From positions 1,116,001 through 1,180,000 of the forward strand of contig NZ_KB907309.1 of the NCBI RefSeq assembly GCF_000381925.1: 64,000 nucleotides of DNA. The letters run 5' to 3'. Shown piece after piece: positions 8,595-18,008 of this stretch. Position 1 is the first letter of the stretch; every line of letters starts with the position of its first letter. The DNA comes from Nocardia sp. BMG111209. GTDB lineage: Bacteria; Actinomycetota; Actinomycetes; Mycobacteriales; Mycobacteriaceae. A model generated the notes under the pieces. The model saw only the letters and a program-made list of their open reading frames with translations. It had not been told where the DNA came from and searched no databases. A program made the translations under genes and the position numbers.

Positions 8595-9634
8595 GCATCC
8601 GCAAGCCGCTGATCGGGTTCGGCCTGTTCGGCATCGTCTCCGTCCTGGTCATCCTGCTGGTGTGGAACACCCTGGCGCGCAGCGTCTCCGGCGCCACCAG
8701 CACGTACACCGCGACCTTCTCGGATGTGCTCGGACTGCGGGCCAACGACGATGTGCGGATGGCCGGGGTCCGGGTCGGCAAGGTCGAGAAGATCGAACTC
8801 GGTCACGACGCGCAGGCCGGGAAGTCCGTCGCCAAGGTGACATTCGTCGTCCAGCGCGATCAGACGCTGTACGGCACCACGAAAGCGCTGGTGCGATACC
8901 AGAATCTGATCGGTCAGCGGTATCTCGCGCTGGCCCCGGGCGACAAGGGCCCGGCCACGCCGCTGCGCGACAAGGGCGGCATCCCGCTGGACCACACCGA
9001 GCCGTCGTTCGACATCTCGGGTCTGCTCAACGGTTTCCAGCCGCTGTTCCAGGTGCTGTCGCCGCAGCAGGTCAACGATCTGTCCAACACGCTGATCCAG
9101 GCGTTGCAGGGTGACGGGGTCTCGTTGAGCGCCTTCATCACCCAGGCGGCGGCGCTGGCGACCGACTTCCAGCGGCGCGACGTCATCCTGACCGATGTCA
9201 TCACCAATCTGTCCGGCGTGATGGGCGGCCTGGCCAAGCGCGGTGACGAACTGGAGACCCTGGTGACCCAGACCCGCGCCCTGATCGGCGGACTCTACGA
9301 ACAGGGGCAGTCGTTGCAACAGTCGACCCAGCAGATCGCCGATGCCACCGGTTCCCTGGTGACCATGGTCGGCGGGATCCAGTCCGAGCTGGCGGCCACC
9401 CAGAACGCCAGCACCGACGCGCTGACCCTGTTGCTCGCCAACGGCGCCAAGCTGGATCAGGCGGCGATCGACCTGCCGTCGATCCTCTCCGACGCCGGGC
9501 GGTTCACCGCCGAGGGCGCCTACGCCAACGCCTACATCTGCCGCCTCGACGTCTCGCTCTACGGGGTGCTGTTCCCGCGCGGCATGTTCTCGCAGATCGG
9601 CGGCACCTCCCAGTCGGCGGTGTGCCGGCCGTGA
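8591..9634 (+). CDS. mceB: MceB, Mce-family protein
   Basis: 347 residues with an N-terminal membrane anchor (about 9-27) and an MCE domain around residues 35-115 (RMAGVRVGKVEKIEL), then a predicted coiled helical region. It starts in a 4-base ATGA overlap with mceA and ends in a 4-base overlap with mceC, which argues for stoichiometric, coupled expression of the hetero-oligomer. Confidence 0.9.
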   Translation: MSIRKPLIGFGLFGIVSVLVILLVWNTLARSVSGATSTYTATFSDVLGLRANDDVRMAGVRVGKVEKIELGHDAQAGKSVAKVTFVVQRDQTLYGTTKALVRYQNLIGQRYLALAPGDKGPATPLRDKGGIPLDHTEPSFDISGLLNGFQPLFQVLSPQQVNDLSNTLIQALQGDGVSLSAFITQAAALATDFQRRDVILTDVITNLSGVMGGLAKRGDELETLVTQTRALIGGLYEQGQSLQQSTQQIADATGSLVTMVGGIQSELAATQNASTDALTLLLANGAKLDQAAIDLPSILSDAGRFTAEGAYANAYICRLDVSLYGVLFPRGMFSQIGGTSQSAVCRP

Positions 9635-10641
9635 CGACGAATTTCGGGGCAGGGATGCGCAGGCGCTTCGATCAGAATCGGTTCTTCTGGCTGGGCCTCG
9701 GCGGTGCGGTGCTGATCGTGGCGCTGCTGGTGGCCTCCACCAGCTGGGGCCGGCTCGGCATCGGCCATCAGGACGTCTACGCCGAATTCGCCCAGACCGC
9801 CGGCGTGCGGACCGGCGACAAGGTCAACGTGGCGGGTGTGCCGGTGGGCAGCGTGACCGGCGCGAAGCTGGAGGGCGACCATGTCCTGCTCACCCTCCGG
9901 GTCGGTGACGACGTGAAACTCGGCAACGACGCGCACGCCACCATCAAACTGGCGACGCTGCTCGGCGCCCACTACGTCGACCTCGATCCGGGCGACGGCA
10001 AGGGCCTGACGGGGCATCGGATCCCGAAGACCAACACGTCGGTGCCGTACAACCTCGCCGATGTGATCCAGGAGGGCACCCCGCGCTTCGAGGCGCTGGA
10101 CACCGCCAAACTGGCCGAATCGCTGAACGTGATCAACCAGCAGCTCGGCGGCAACGCTCAGCTGACCGCCCAGTCGCTGGACAGTATCGGCGCCCTGGCC
10201 AAGGTGATCGACGACCGCAAGGAACAGGTGGACGGGTTGCTGAAGGATCTGGACACCGTGACCAAGATCCTGGGCGACAACCGCAACAGCGTGCTGCTGG
10301 TGATCACCCAGGGCGAGGCCATCGCCAACCGGGTGATGCAGCGCCAGGCCCTGCTGCGGCAGCTGCTGGACAACATCGCGTCGCTGACCGCGCAGTTGCA
10401 GCAGATCGGCGCCGACAACGGCGACCAGTTCGGCAATACGCTGGACCAGCTGAACACGATGGCCTCCGGCCTGCAGAAGAACAAGGACAACCTGGACCGC
10501 CTGCTGTCGACGATGCCGCCGGCGGTCCGGTACCTGAGCAACGCCTTCGGCGACGGCAACTACGGCGAGGTCGGCATCCCGTGGTTGTTCCCGGACAACT
10601 GGTTGTGTCTGGCCCGGGTGGCAGAAGGGTGCCAGGGATGA
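9631..10641 (+). CDS. mceC: MceC, Mce-family protein
   Basis: 336 residues from the GTG at 9631, chosen because it makes a GTGA overlap with the mceB stop, the same pattern as the other junctions; an in-frame GTG nine bases upstream is possible. An N-terminal membrane segment follows a short basic stretch (MRRRFDQNRF). The MCE domain contains VNVAGVPVGSVTGAKL, and a long helical domain and conserved C-terminus follow. Confidence 0.9.
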   Translation: MTTNFGAGMRRRFDQNRFFWLGLGGAVLIVALLVASTSWGRLGIGHQDVYAEFAQTAGVRTGDKVNVAGVPVGSVTGAKLEGDHVLLTLRVGDDVKLGNDAHATIKLATLLGAHYVDLDPGDGKGLTGHRIPKTNTSVPYNLADVIQEGTPRFEALDTAKLAESLNVINQQLGGNAQLTAQSLDSIGALAKVIDDRKEQVDGLLKDLDTVTKILGDNRNSVLLVITQGEAIANRVMQRQALLRQLLDNIASLTAQLQQIGADNGDQFGNTLDQLNTMASGLQKNKDNLDRLLSTMPPAVRYLSNAFGDGNYGEVGIPWLFPDNWLCLARVAEGCQG

Positions 10642-11732
10642 CGCTACGGATCACCGCCCTGCGCGCGGTTCTCCTCGCCCTGACGGCCCTGGTGGCCGGA
10701 AGTTGTTCGCTGGTACCGGGTTCGGTGCGCGACGCGGTCGGCGGCACCACCCACATCACCGCCGACTTCCGCAACATCGCGGGCATGTTCGAGGGCAATC
10801 CGGTGACCGTGCTGGGCCTCGAGGTCGGCAAGGTGGACAAGATCATCCCGCAGGGTGAGTTCGTCGAGGTGCACATCAGCCTCGACTCGGACGTGAAGTT
10901 GCCGAAAAACGTGACGGCGGCGCTGATCTCGCCGTCGATCGTGACCGACCGGCACATCGAGCTGAGCCCGCGGTACACCGGCGGCCCGGCGCTGCCGGAC
11001 AATTCGCATCTGACCGTCGAGCAGACCCGCACCCCGGTCGAACTCGACACCCTGCTGCAGACCATCGATCAGTTCGCGGCGGCGCTGAAACCGCAACCGG
11101 GACAGGAGGGTATCGGCCCGCTGTCCGGGCGGGTGCTGTACCCGATGTTAAACGGCAACGGCGAGAAGATGCGCGACACCCTGAACGCGCTGTCCGGCGC
11201 GCTGAAGGTGGGTGTGGACAACAAGGACGCGATCTCGACCATCATCGTCAAGCTCAACGATCTGACCACGATGCTGGCCGAGAACGACCGATCCGTGCGG
11301 GATTTCAGCGATCGCACCACCCAGCTGACCCGGCTGCTCGCCGATCAGGCCCCGGGCCTGCAGGCGACGCTGAAACAGCTCAGCGCCTTCCTCGCCAACA
11401 CCAGCGGCACGCTGTCGGCGCATCAGGAGCAGCTGGCCGACACCCTGAACAAGCTCACCACGGTGACCCGGCAACTGCGCGACAACGCCGTGGGCATCAC
11501 CGAGGTCGTGGACGTGACACCGATGCTGTTCCAGAACATGGATCGCGCGATGAACCGGGAGCAGGGGTATGTCCGCCTGCACGCGCTGCTCGGCACCGCG
11601 CTGAGCGGTGAGGTGGTGAGCCTGTTCTGCGAACGGATCCAGATGAAGGCCGACGGCTGCCGCACCGGCCGGATCGAGGACTTCGGCCCGGACTTCGGAA
11701 TTTCCGCCGCGCTGTTGGAGATGACCAAATGA
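10638..11732 (+). CDS. mceD: MceD, Mce-family protein
   Basis: 364 residues from the ATG at 10638, in an ATGA overlap with mceC. The N-terminus has a hydrophobic segment (about 5-22) followed by a cysteine at residue 23 in VAGSC. This resembles a weak lipobox, but Ala at -3 is suboptimal, so lipidation is uncertain. The MCE domain includes VTVLGLEVGKVDKI. A long helical region follows, as in other MceD proteins. Confidence 0.9.
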   Translation: MTLRITALRAVLLALTALVAGSCSLVPGSVRDAVGGTTHITADFRNIAGMFEGNPVTVLGLEVGKVDKIIPQGEFVEVHISLDSDVKLPKNVTAALISPSIVTDRHIELSPRYTGGPALPDNSHLTVEQTRTPVELDTLLQTIDQFAAALKPQPGQEGIGPLSGRVLYPMLNGNGEKMRDTLNALSGALKVGVDNKDAISTIIVKLNDLTTMLAENDRSVRDFSDRTTQLTRLLADQAPGLQATLKQLSAFLANTSGTLSAHQEQLADTLNKLTTVTRQLRDNAVGITEVVDVTPMLFQNMDRAMNREQGYVRLHALLGTALSGEVVSLFCERIQMKADGCRTGRIEDFGPDFGISAALLEMTK

Positions 11733-12841
11733 CTCAGCGAAACCACCGGCGGCAGTGGATGTTCCGGCGTAGCGCGGTCGCGGTGGCGGTCACCGCCGCG
11801 CTCGGCGCCGCGTCGGGCTGCGGCATCACCGTCGAGAACGTGCCGCTGCCCAAACCCGGGCAGTCCGGCGAGACCTACACCATCCGAGCGTATTTCACCA
11901 ACGCGCTGAACCTCCCGGATCAGGCGAAGGTGAAGATCGGCGGTTCCGATGTCGGCGTGGTCACCCACATCGAGACGAAGAACTTCCAGGCCGTGGTCGA
12001 CCTGAAGATCCGCAAGGACATCGAATTGCCCAGGGGCAGTACGGCGGAACTGCGGCAGGCCACCCCGCTCGGCGATGTGTTCGTCGCGGTGTCCAAGCCG
12101 CGGACCGAACCCGGCGCGGTACTGCTGCACGACGGCGACACCCTCCCGATCGAGCAGACCGCGGCGGGTGCGACCGTCGAGGAACTGCTGATGTCGGTCT
12201 CGATGCTGTTCAACGGCGGTGGGATCGCGGCGATCGGAAAGCTCACCTCGGAACTGGATTCCGCGGTCGGCGGCCGGGCCGACCAGGTCGGCGATCTGGT
12301 GAAGCAGCTGACCGCGGTCACCGCCAACTTGAACAGCAATTCGAAGCGCGTCGACGACGTGCTTGCCGGTTTCCACGATCTGGCGGGCACCCTCCAGGCC
12401 CATCACGACGAACTCGGCCAGGTCGCGAACTCGTTGCCGCAGATGGTCGGCGCGATCGCGGAGAACGACCAGAACATCGGGCAACTGCTCACCAAGTTGT
12501 CCACCACCAGCGCCGCGCTCGGTGACTACGCGAACACCTCCACCGATCAGCTGGCCGGTCTGCTCGACAGCACCACCAAGCTGATGAACGCGCTGGCGGC
12601 CACCGGCGACAACTTCGGCGCGCTGATGGACGCGCTGCATCAGGTGCGGCCCGGTGCGGACACCACCTTCAAGGGCAGTACCCTCGCGGCGCAGGTCAAT
12701 GTCACCAGTCTGGACGTCGCCCTGCTCTCCGCGCCCGGTACCAGCAAGTTCTGGGACCTGCGCGATCTGCAGGACTTCGCGGGCAGCCTGGTCCAGGTGC
12801 TCCAGATCGTGCAGAACCGAGTGAACGGGGCGCACCGATGA
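11729..12841 (+). CDS. mceE: MceE, Mce-family lipoprotein (LprK type)
   Basis: 370 residues, ATGA overlap with mceD. The signal sequence ends in a good lipobox, LGAASGC, with Cys31 as the predicted lipidated residue; a lipoprotein at this position is the rule in actinobacterial mce operons (LprK/LprN). The MCE domain contains KIGGSDVGVVTHI. The helical C-terminal half is presumably part of the lipid tunnel. Confidence 0.9.
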   Translation: MTQRNHRRQWMFRRSAVAVAVTAALGAASGCGITVENVPLPKPGQSGETYTIRAYFTNALNLPDQAKVKIGGSDVGVVTHIETKNFQAVVDLKIRKDIELPRGSTAELRQATPLGDVFVAVSKPRTEPGAVLLHDGDTLPIEQTAAGATVEELLMSVSMLFNGGGIAAIGKLTSELDSAVGGRADQVGDLVKQLTAVTANLNSNSKRVDDVLAGFHDLAGTLQAHHDELGQVANSLPQMVGAIAENDQNIGQLLTKLSTTSAALGDYANTSTDQLAGLLDSTTKLMNALAATGDNFGALMDALHQVRPGADTTFKGSTLAAQVNVTSLDVALLSAPGTSKFWDLRDLQDFAGSLVQVLQIVQNRVNGAHR

Positions 12842-14007
12842 GCTGGTTCGGCCGGCACAAGATCCTGGTCGCCAACCTCGGCCTCGCCGTGGCGCTGCTG
12901 ATCGGCGGGACATACCTGCTGGTCAGTGTGGTGCGACTGAACCCGTTGCAGTCCAACTACACCGTGACGGTGCATCTCGACCGCTCCGGCGGGCTGCAAC
13001 CGGGTAACGACGTGACCCTGCGCGGCTACCGGATCGGCAAGGTGGACTCGGTCCGGCTGACCGACAACGGCGCCGGGGTGGCGGCGCAGGCGCACATCGA
13101 CAGCCGGTACAAGATCCCGCGCGACACCAAGGTGTCGGTGCAGGCGCTGTCCGGCGCGGGCGAGCAGTACATCGACTTCCGGCCCGACAACGGCAACGGG
13201 CCGTACCTCACCGACGGCTCGCAGGTGCGTTTCGATCCGGAGAAGGTCAGCACGCCGACGCCGGTGTGGTCGGTGCTGGACAATTCCAGCGCGCTGATCG
13301 CCCAGATCGATCCGGACAAGTTCGGCACGATCCTCAGCGAACTCGACATCGCCCTCAGCGGCGGCCCGAATCAGCTGCGCAACCTGATCGACGGGATCGC
13401 GATCGCCAGCGCCGGCCTGGACAAGCTGCTCCCGCAGACCACGAATCTGCTGGCCAATCTGCGCACGATCTCGGCGACCACCTCGCATGCCCAGCCGGAT
13501 CTGGCGACCCTGACCCGCAATTCGGCCACCCTGTTCGACCAGTTCAACAACGCCAACGCCGAATTGCAGCAGGTACTGGACCGATCCCCGAAGGAGCTGC
13601 AGGCGCTGGGCGCGGTCCTGGACACCAATACGGATCCGATCACCCGGCTGGCCGCCAACTTCGCGGCCATGACGCGGGCCGCCCAGCTGCGCACCCCCGC
13701 GCTGCGGGCATTGTTCCCCGCACTGGAAATCGGGGGTTCCGCGCTCGGAGTCCCGGCCCACGACAACGAATTCCACACCGTGCTCGACATCTGGTCGCGG
13801 CCGTTCTGCCAGTACCGGACCGCTCCGGTATCGCCGCAGGTGGTCAGCGACGGCACCATGCCGAAGTGGAACTACTGCGACAATCCGCCGCCGGATCAGC
13901 AGATCCGCGGCGCGGTCAACGCACCCCGCCCGGATGTGCCGAACAACGGTGCGCACATGCCGCCCGGGGTGGACCCGAACGAGCGAACGCTTCCCCCGGT
14001 ACGGTGA
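12838..14007 (+). CDS. mceF: MceF, Mce-family protein
   Basis: 389 residues, ATGA overlap with mceE. It has an N-terminal membrane anchor (about 10-30), an MCE domain with VTLRGYRIGKVDSVRL, a long helical region, and a C-terminal domain that is Pro/Asn-rich near the end. It closes the coupled mceA-F run. The Mas genes follow after a 97-base gap. Confidence 0.9.
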   Translation: MSWFGRHKILVANLGLAVALLIGGTYLLVSVVRLNPLQSNYTVTVHLDRSGGLQPGNDVTLRGYRIGKVDSVRLTDNGAGVAAQAHIDSRYKIPRDTKVSVQALSGAGEQYIDFRPDNGNGPYLTDGSQVRFDPEKVSTPTPVWSVLDNSSALIAQIDPDKFGTILSELDIALSGGPNQLRNLIDGIAIASAGLDKLLPQTTNLLANLRTISATTSHAQPDLATLTRNSATLFDQFNNANAELQQVLDRSPKELQALGAVLDTNTDPITRLAANFAAMTRAAQLRTPALRALFPALEIGGSALGVPAHDNEFHTVLDIWSRPFCQYRTAPVSPQVVSDGTMPKWNYCDNPPPDQQIRGAVNAPRPDVPNNGAHMPPGVDPNERTLPPVR

Positions 14008-14104
14008 AATCTCGCGGCCGGTTTGCCGGCGCGGTGCCGCACGCACCGTCCGAGCCCGACGAAACGGTGCATCGCGGTGCATCGGAAAGGTGTGAACGGT
14101 ACTG

Positions 14105-15001
14105 ATGTCCACGGATGACGCCTCGTTCGAGAAGGACGCCGCCGGGGTACCCCCCGGCTCGGCGGACCAGACAGCCGAATCCGTGACACCGCCGGCAGAC
14201 CCGGCCCCGGAATCGGCCACCACCGGCGATTCGGGGAAGTCCGCCGCGGGGTCGGCGGACCAGGTCCCCGCCGCGGAGCCGGCCGAAGAAATCGCTGCCG
14301 CGGAGCCGGCCGAAGGAATCGCTGCCGCGGCACCGGATACTCCGGCGACCGGTGCGACGACCGATGAGCCGGTGTCCACCGATGCCGATGCCGCCGAGAC
14401 GGTCCCGGATTCCGGTGCCGCCGAGCGCGCCGAGTCCGGCACCGACGCCGAGTCCGCCGATCCGAGCGAGGCCGGGGAACCGGCCCGTCCCGGTTCGCGG
14501 CGCGGCGTGCTCGCCGCCGCCGTGGCGGGTGTGGTGCTGGTGGCGGCCGTGGTGACCGTCGTCGTGCTCGCCGTCCAGGCGCACCACCGGCAGCAGCAGC
14601 TGGACCAGCGCGCCGCCGCGACCCACGCGGCCTGCGATTTCGGCCATGTCTTCGCCACCTACAGTTCCGATCACATCGACGACTACCTGAAGCAGGTCTC
14701 CGACGCGTCGACCGGCGACTGGAAGAAGCAGATCGACGAGACCGGCCCCCAGGTGAAGAAGGCGGTCGTCGACAAGAAGGTCAGCTCGACCGCCAACGAC
14801 GTCCAGTGCGGCCTGAAATCCGGTTCGGACCACGACGCCCAGGTGCTGCTGCTGATCAGCCAGACCTTCTCCAGCGCCGCGGCGCCCGACTCGGCCCCGA
14901 ACACCATCACCGCGGCGGCCACCGTCGAGATGCGGCAGGTCGGCGGGAAGTGGCTGGTGGCGAAGTTCGACACCCCGGCGCTGGCCCCGCAGGGCAAGTG
15001 A
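14105..15001 (+). CDS. Mce-associated membrane protein (Mas)
   Basis: Accessory protein typical of the 3' end of mce operons; Mas proteins are thought to stabilise the Mce complex. The 298 residues comprise a long acidic, Ala/Pro/Glu-rich cytoplasmic N-terminus (about 1-135), one membrane helix (about 138-160), and an extracytoplasmic domain of the Mas/NTF2-like type. The acidic region holds a 27-bp tandem duplication that encodes AAEPAEEIA followed by AAEPAEGIA, so the N-terminus seems free to change length. A start further downstream cannot be excluded, but codon use is consistent from the first ATG. Confidence 0.8.
   Translation: MSTDDASFEKDAAGVPPGSADQTAESVTPPADPAPESATTGDSGKSAAGSADQVPAAEPAEEIAAAEPAEGIAAAAPDTPATGATTDEPVSTDADAAETVPDSGAAERAESGTDAESADPSEAGEPARPGSRRGVLAAAVAGVVLVAAVVTVVVLAVQAHHRQQQLDQRAAATHAACDFGHVFATYSSDHIDDYLKQVSDASTGDWKKQIDETGPQVKKAVVDKKVSSTANDVQCGLKSGSDHDAQVLLLISQTFSSAAAPDSAPNTITAAATVEMRQVGGKWLVAKFDTPALAPQGK
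14270..14323 (+). repeat. 27-bp in-frame tandem duplication inside the Mas gene
   Basis: Two adjacent 27-bp copies (14270-14296 and 14297-14323) differ by one base and encode the nonapeptides AAEPAEEIA and AAEPAEGIA. They lie in the disordered acidic N-terminal region, where length variation is likely tolerated. Confidence 0.75.
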
Positions 15002-15005
15002 CCCG

Positions 15006-15665
15006 ATGAGCACCGCAGACGAGAAGGACAGGACCGACATGTCGAACGACCGGAACCGTGTGCGCGGCTCGCTGCCGCTGATCGGCGCCTTCCTGGCCGG
15101 CGTGGTCCTGGTGGCGCTGGTGGCCGCGGGTGTGACCTTCTACCAGCAGTCCAGCCATCGCGGCGATCAGCTCACCGCGCAGGATCGGGCCGCCGCGGCC
15201 GCCTGCCGCTTCGCCCACGACACCAACACCTACGACTACACCGGCAATCTCGACGACTTCCTCGATCGGATGAAGCGCGAGGCCACCGATACGGTCACCA
15301 AACCGCTGGCCGACACCTGGCAGCCGATGCGGCAGTTGCTGACCCAGGCGCAGGTGAAGGCGTCGGTGCAGGATGTGGCCTGCGGCTTCCAGTCCGGCGA
15401 TGCCGACAACGCGAAGATTCTGGTCACGCTCAGCCTGTTGAAGACCAACTCCGTCACCCCGACCCCGAAGCGGCAGGACATCGCCGTCGTCGCGGGTATG
15501 ACCAAGCAGGGCGACACCTGGCTGGTGGACAAGTGGGATCTGGCGATGCTCGCGCCGGGTCCGGACCAGTCCGGCGCCGGTCAGCCCGCGCCGGGTGCGC
15601 CGCAGTCGGGTGATCAGCAACCGCAGGGCACGCAGCCGGCCCCGGGTGTCACACCGGGTCGCTGA
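15006..15665 (+). CDS. Second Mce-associated membrane protein (Mas)
   Basis: 219 residues, five bases after the previous gene. A short charged N-terminus is followed by a membrane helix (about 22-42) and an extracytoplasmic domain with the Mas layout: a YDYTGNLDDFLDRM segment, then conserved beta strands, then a Pro/Gln/Gly-rich tail. An internal ATG at 15042 is an alternative start. It is the last gene of the mce operon; the next gene is convergent. Confidence 0.82.
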   Translation: MSTADEKDRTDMSNDRNRVRGSLPLIGAFLAGVVLVALVAAGVTFYQQSSHRGDQLTAQDRAAAAACRFAHDTNTYDYTGNLDDFLDRMKREATDTVTKPLADTWQPMRQLLTQAQVKASVQDVACGFQSGDADNAKILVTLSLLKTNSVTPTPKRQDIAVVAGMTKQGDTWLVDKWDLAMLAPGPDQSGAGQPAPGAPQSGDQQPQGTQPAPGVTPGR

Positions 15666-15746
15666 TCAATTGCCGGAATATCCGGAAGATATCCGATCGG
15701 ACCCCGGAAAAGATCGAATTCGAGGCCCGGAGAATTTACCGGATGT

Positions 15747-16313
15747 TCAGAAGAGTGTCAGCGTGTCGGGCGTTTCGGCGCGATGCCGGCCGGATTTCGG
15801 TGCGACCGAGGTCTGTACCGGTACCGGCGGCTCGTCGGTGATGGCCGGGATCTCCGCGGTGTGCGCCTCGGCGACCGCGGTGCTGGCGGCGATCTGCCGG
15901 GCGGCGGCGTTGGCCAGCGCGTCGGCCTGTTCGTTGAAGTAGTTGCCGACGTGGCCGCGCACCCAGCGGAAGCGTACCGGACCGGGCCGGGTGGAGATGG
16001 CCTGGTCGATGTGCTGGACCAGTTCCGCGTTCTTGACCGGCGCCCCGGTGGAGGTGCGCCAGCCGTTGACCCGCCAGGCGGAGATCCATTCGGACGCGCA
16101 CTTGATCGCGTAGAGCGAATCGCTCTCGATGAGCAGTGGTTCCGATCCCGGATGCGCCAGGATCGCCTCCAATACCGCTCGTAGCTCCGCGATCTGGTTC
16201 GTGCCGGTCGGCCCGCCCCCGCTCGCCGATGTCCCCTGATGATTGACCCACGCCCAGCCGATGGCGCCTCCGGGATTACGGAGGCACGAACCGTCGGTGC
16301 TCACGATGATCAT
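15747..16313 (-). CDS. rnhA: Ribonuclease HI with a C-terminal tail
   Basis: Degrades the RNA strand of RNA-DNA hybrids in the cytoplasm. From the ATG at 16313 the protein has 188 residues. The catalytic carboxylates are in place: Asp7 (VSTDGS), Glu43 (QIAELRA), Asp65 (IESDSLYA) and Asp131 (QADALA), with the assisting His121 in VRGHVGN. About 45 residues of tail beyond the RNase H fold are of unknown role. A TTG at 16331 is an alternative start. The gene lies 10 bases after the SRPBCC gene and is probably co-transcribed with it. Confidence 0.92.
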   Translation of the reverse strand: MIIVSTDGSCLRNPGGAIGWAWVNHQGTSASGGGPTGTNQIAELRAVLEAILAHPGSEPLLIESDSLYAIKCASEWISAWRVNGWRTSTGAPVKNAELVQHIDQAISTRPGPVRFRWVRGHVGNYFNEQADALANAAARQIAASTAVAEAHTAEIPAITDEPPVPVQTSVAPKSGRHRAETPDTLTLF

Positions 16314-16323
16314 GACCGGTACC

Positions 16324-16836
16324 CTACGCAATCCTGCCGACGAGATCGGTGCCGTGGAAACCTTCTATCTCCCTGCGCAATTGAGATTTGCTACGACGGA
16401 CCGCCGAATCCACGGTAGCGGCAACCAGTTTGGCGCCGAGGCGGCCTGGCAAACTTCTGGCCTCGTTGTACTCGACCGCCACGGTGAGGACCGAGCGGCC
16501 GTATCCGAGCGGATCGAATTGCACCGTGAGCGTGCCCAGTGCGGGCTCGGGGTGCGCAGGCGCCGTCTTCCTCTGCCGGCGCCTGCGCACCGTATATCCG
16601 ATCACCGCGTTGCGGCGGTACTCCGTGATCTCCCACTCGAAGGTGGGATGCCACAATCCGAACTGGAGTGCCGCGGCATAGCGTGCGCCCGGGCCGTTCT
16701 CGAGTTCACCGAGCGGTTCGAAGGCGCCGATGCCGAACAGCCAATCCGGTACGAACAGATGATTGTCCGTGTAAGCGAATGCGACTTCGACCGGTGCACC
16801 GACATCGCCGGCGTACTTGATGTGGCCCATAGGCAT
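16324..16836 (-). CDS. SRPBCC-family protein (polyketide cyclase/dehydrase-like)
   Basis: A helix-grip fold protein with a hydrophobic ligand cavity; the ligand is unknown. 170 residues. The typical SRPBCC start (GDVGAPVEVAFAYTDNH) leads into the fold, and a C-terminal long helix carries basic residues. GGGGAG lies upstream, well placed for the ATG at 16830 or 16836. It heads a two-gene unit with rnhA. No enzymatic residues can be assigned. Confidence 0.75.
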   Translation of the reverse strand: MPMGHIKYAGDVGAPVEVAFAYTDNHLFVPDWLFGIGAFEPLGELENGPGARYAAALQFGLWHPTFEWEITEYRRNAVIGYTVRRRRQRKTAPAHPEPALGTLTVQFDPLGYGRSVLTVAVEYNEARSLPGRLGAKLVAATVDSAVRRSKSQLRREIEGFHGTDLVGRIA

Positions 16837-17150
16837 GCTCCCCTGCTCCACCGCTGCGCATAAAAGTACTACATATGTCCTATTTATTGAACCGTATCGC
16901 CGGATCCGGTGAAGCTTTCATCGCGGGTCATCGAAAGCGCGGGAGCAGCGCGAATGTAGCGGAACGGTCGGTTTCCGGTCCCTGCTCCCGCGCAGTGTTT
17001 CCGGCAGGGGACGAACGGGTAAACCTTCAGGGCTGGCGAGCGTTCACCGGGACTGCCATCCAAGACCTCCGGCCAAAGTCGTCCGGTTCGGCGCTGGGCG
17101 CGGCGCGATAGCTGGTGAGCGCTCGCCCGCACCCAGTGCCGCGGCGGTGA
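16837..17150. other. Intergenic region with AT-rich promoter and a long inverted repeat
   Basis: About 315 bases upstream of the SRPBCC-rnhA unit. The first 50 bases (16860-16905) are strikingly AT-rich and probably hold the promoter. A perfect 12-bp inverted repeat lies at 16937-16948 and 16982-16993 (core GCGGGAGCAG / CTGCTCCCGC), with a 33-base loop. It could terminate transcription coming from the TIGR03084 gene. No gene is supported. Confidence 0.45.
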
Positions 17151-17942
17151 TCAGGCGAACTGGCCCACCGCTCGCCCGGTTCCGGGCGGCCCGGCGAAGG
17201 CCTGGGCGATGGTCAGCCAGTCGGCCGCATCCGACCCGTCCGCCCGCAGCGCGAGATCGCCGCGATGGCGACGCTGCGTGACCAGCAGGCAGAAATCCAG
17301 CGCCGGTCCGCTGACCCGCTGTGCGGCGGTCTCCGGTCCCCAGGTCCATACGCCGCCGTCGGGCGCGGCCAGTTCGACGCGGAAATCCTCGGCCGGCGCC
17401 GGTCGGCCCTGTACCGCATAGGCGAAATCGCGGGTCCGCACCCCGATATGGGCGATATGCCGCAGCCGCGGTGTCACCGGGCGGGTGGCCCCCAGCGTAT
17501 CGGCCACGTCCTGGCCGTGGGCCCACGTCTCCATGAGCCGGGCGGTGGCCATCGAGGTCGCGCTCATCGACGGCCCGAGCCACGGCAACTTGGTGCCGGC
17601 CGGGACCGCGCGCAGCGCGTCGGTCAGGGTGCCCCGCCCGCGTCGCCAGCGATCCAGCAGTTCCGGCGCGGGGGCCGCGGCGAATTCGACGGCGGCCTCG
17701 TCGACGAAGGTGCCGGCGCGCGGTTGCGCGGCGCGGACCAGTTCGGCGAAGCGGGCGGCATCGGTGGCGGCCAGGATCGCGATCTCGTCGGTCCAGGTGA
17801 GGTGGCCGATCTGATGGGCGATGGTCCAGCCCGGCGCCGGGGTCGGCCGCGCCCAGTCCGCGGGCGGCAGGTCGCGCACGAGCCGGTCCAGTTCGGCGCT
17901 CTCGGCGGTCAGATCACCGAGCAGCGTCTCGAGTTCGGCCAT
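17151..17942 (-). CDS. TIGR03084-family metal-binding protein (maleylpyruvate isomerase-like)
   Basis: 263 residues from the ATG at 17942. The N-terminal DinB-like four-helix domain carries the conserved histidine segments [15 protein letters not shown] and [14 protein letters not shown], which supply metal ligands in the mycothiol-dependent isomerase superfamily; the C-terminal region matches the TIGR03084 layout. A thiol-dependent reaction with mycothiol is the family-level expectation, but no substrate is known. The gene is followed at 66 bases by the ThrE-like gene upstream on the same strand, so they may share a transcript. Confidence 0.82.
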   Translation of the reverse strand: MAELETLLGDLTAESAELDRLVRDLPPADWARPTPAPGWTIAHQIGHLTWTDEIAILAATDAARFAELVRAAQPRAGTFVDEAAVEFAAAPAPELLDRWRRGRGTLTDALRAVPAGTKLPWLGPSMSATSMATARLMETWAHGQDVADTLGATRPVTPRLRHIAHIGVRTRDFAYAVQGRPAPAEDFRVELAAPDGGVWTWGPETAAQRVSGPALDFCLLVTQRRHRGDLALRADGSDAADWLTIAQAFAGPPGTGRAVGQFA

Positions 17943-18008
17943 GGCCTCAGCATCGCAGAACCGTCCGGAAAAATGCAAGCACGCGTGCTTGTATTACCCG
18001 GCGGCCGT

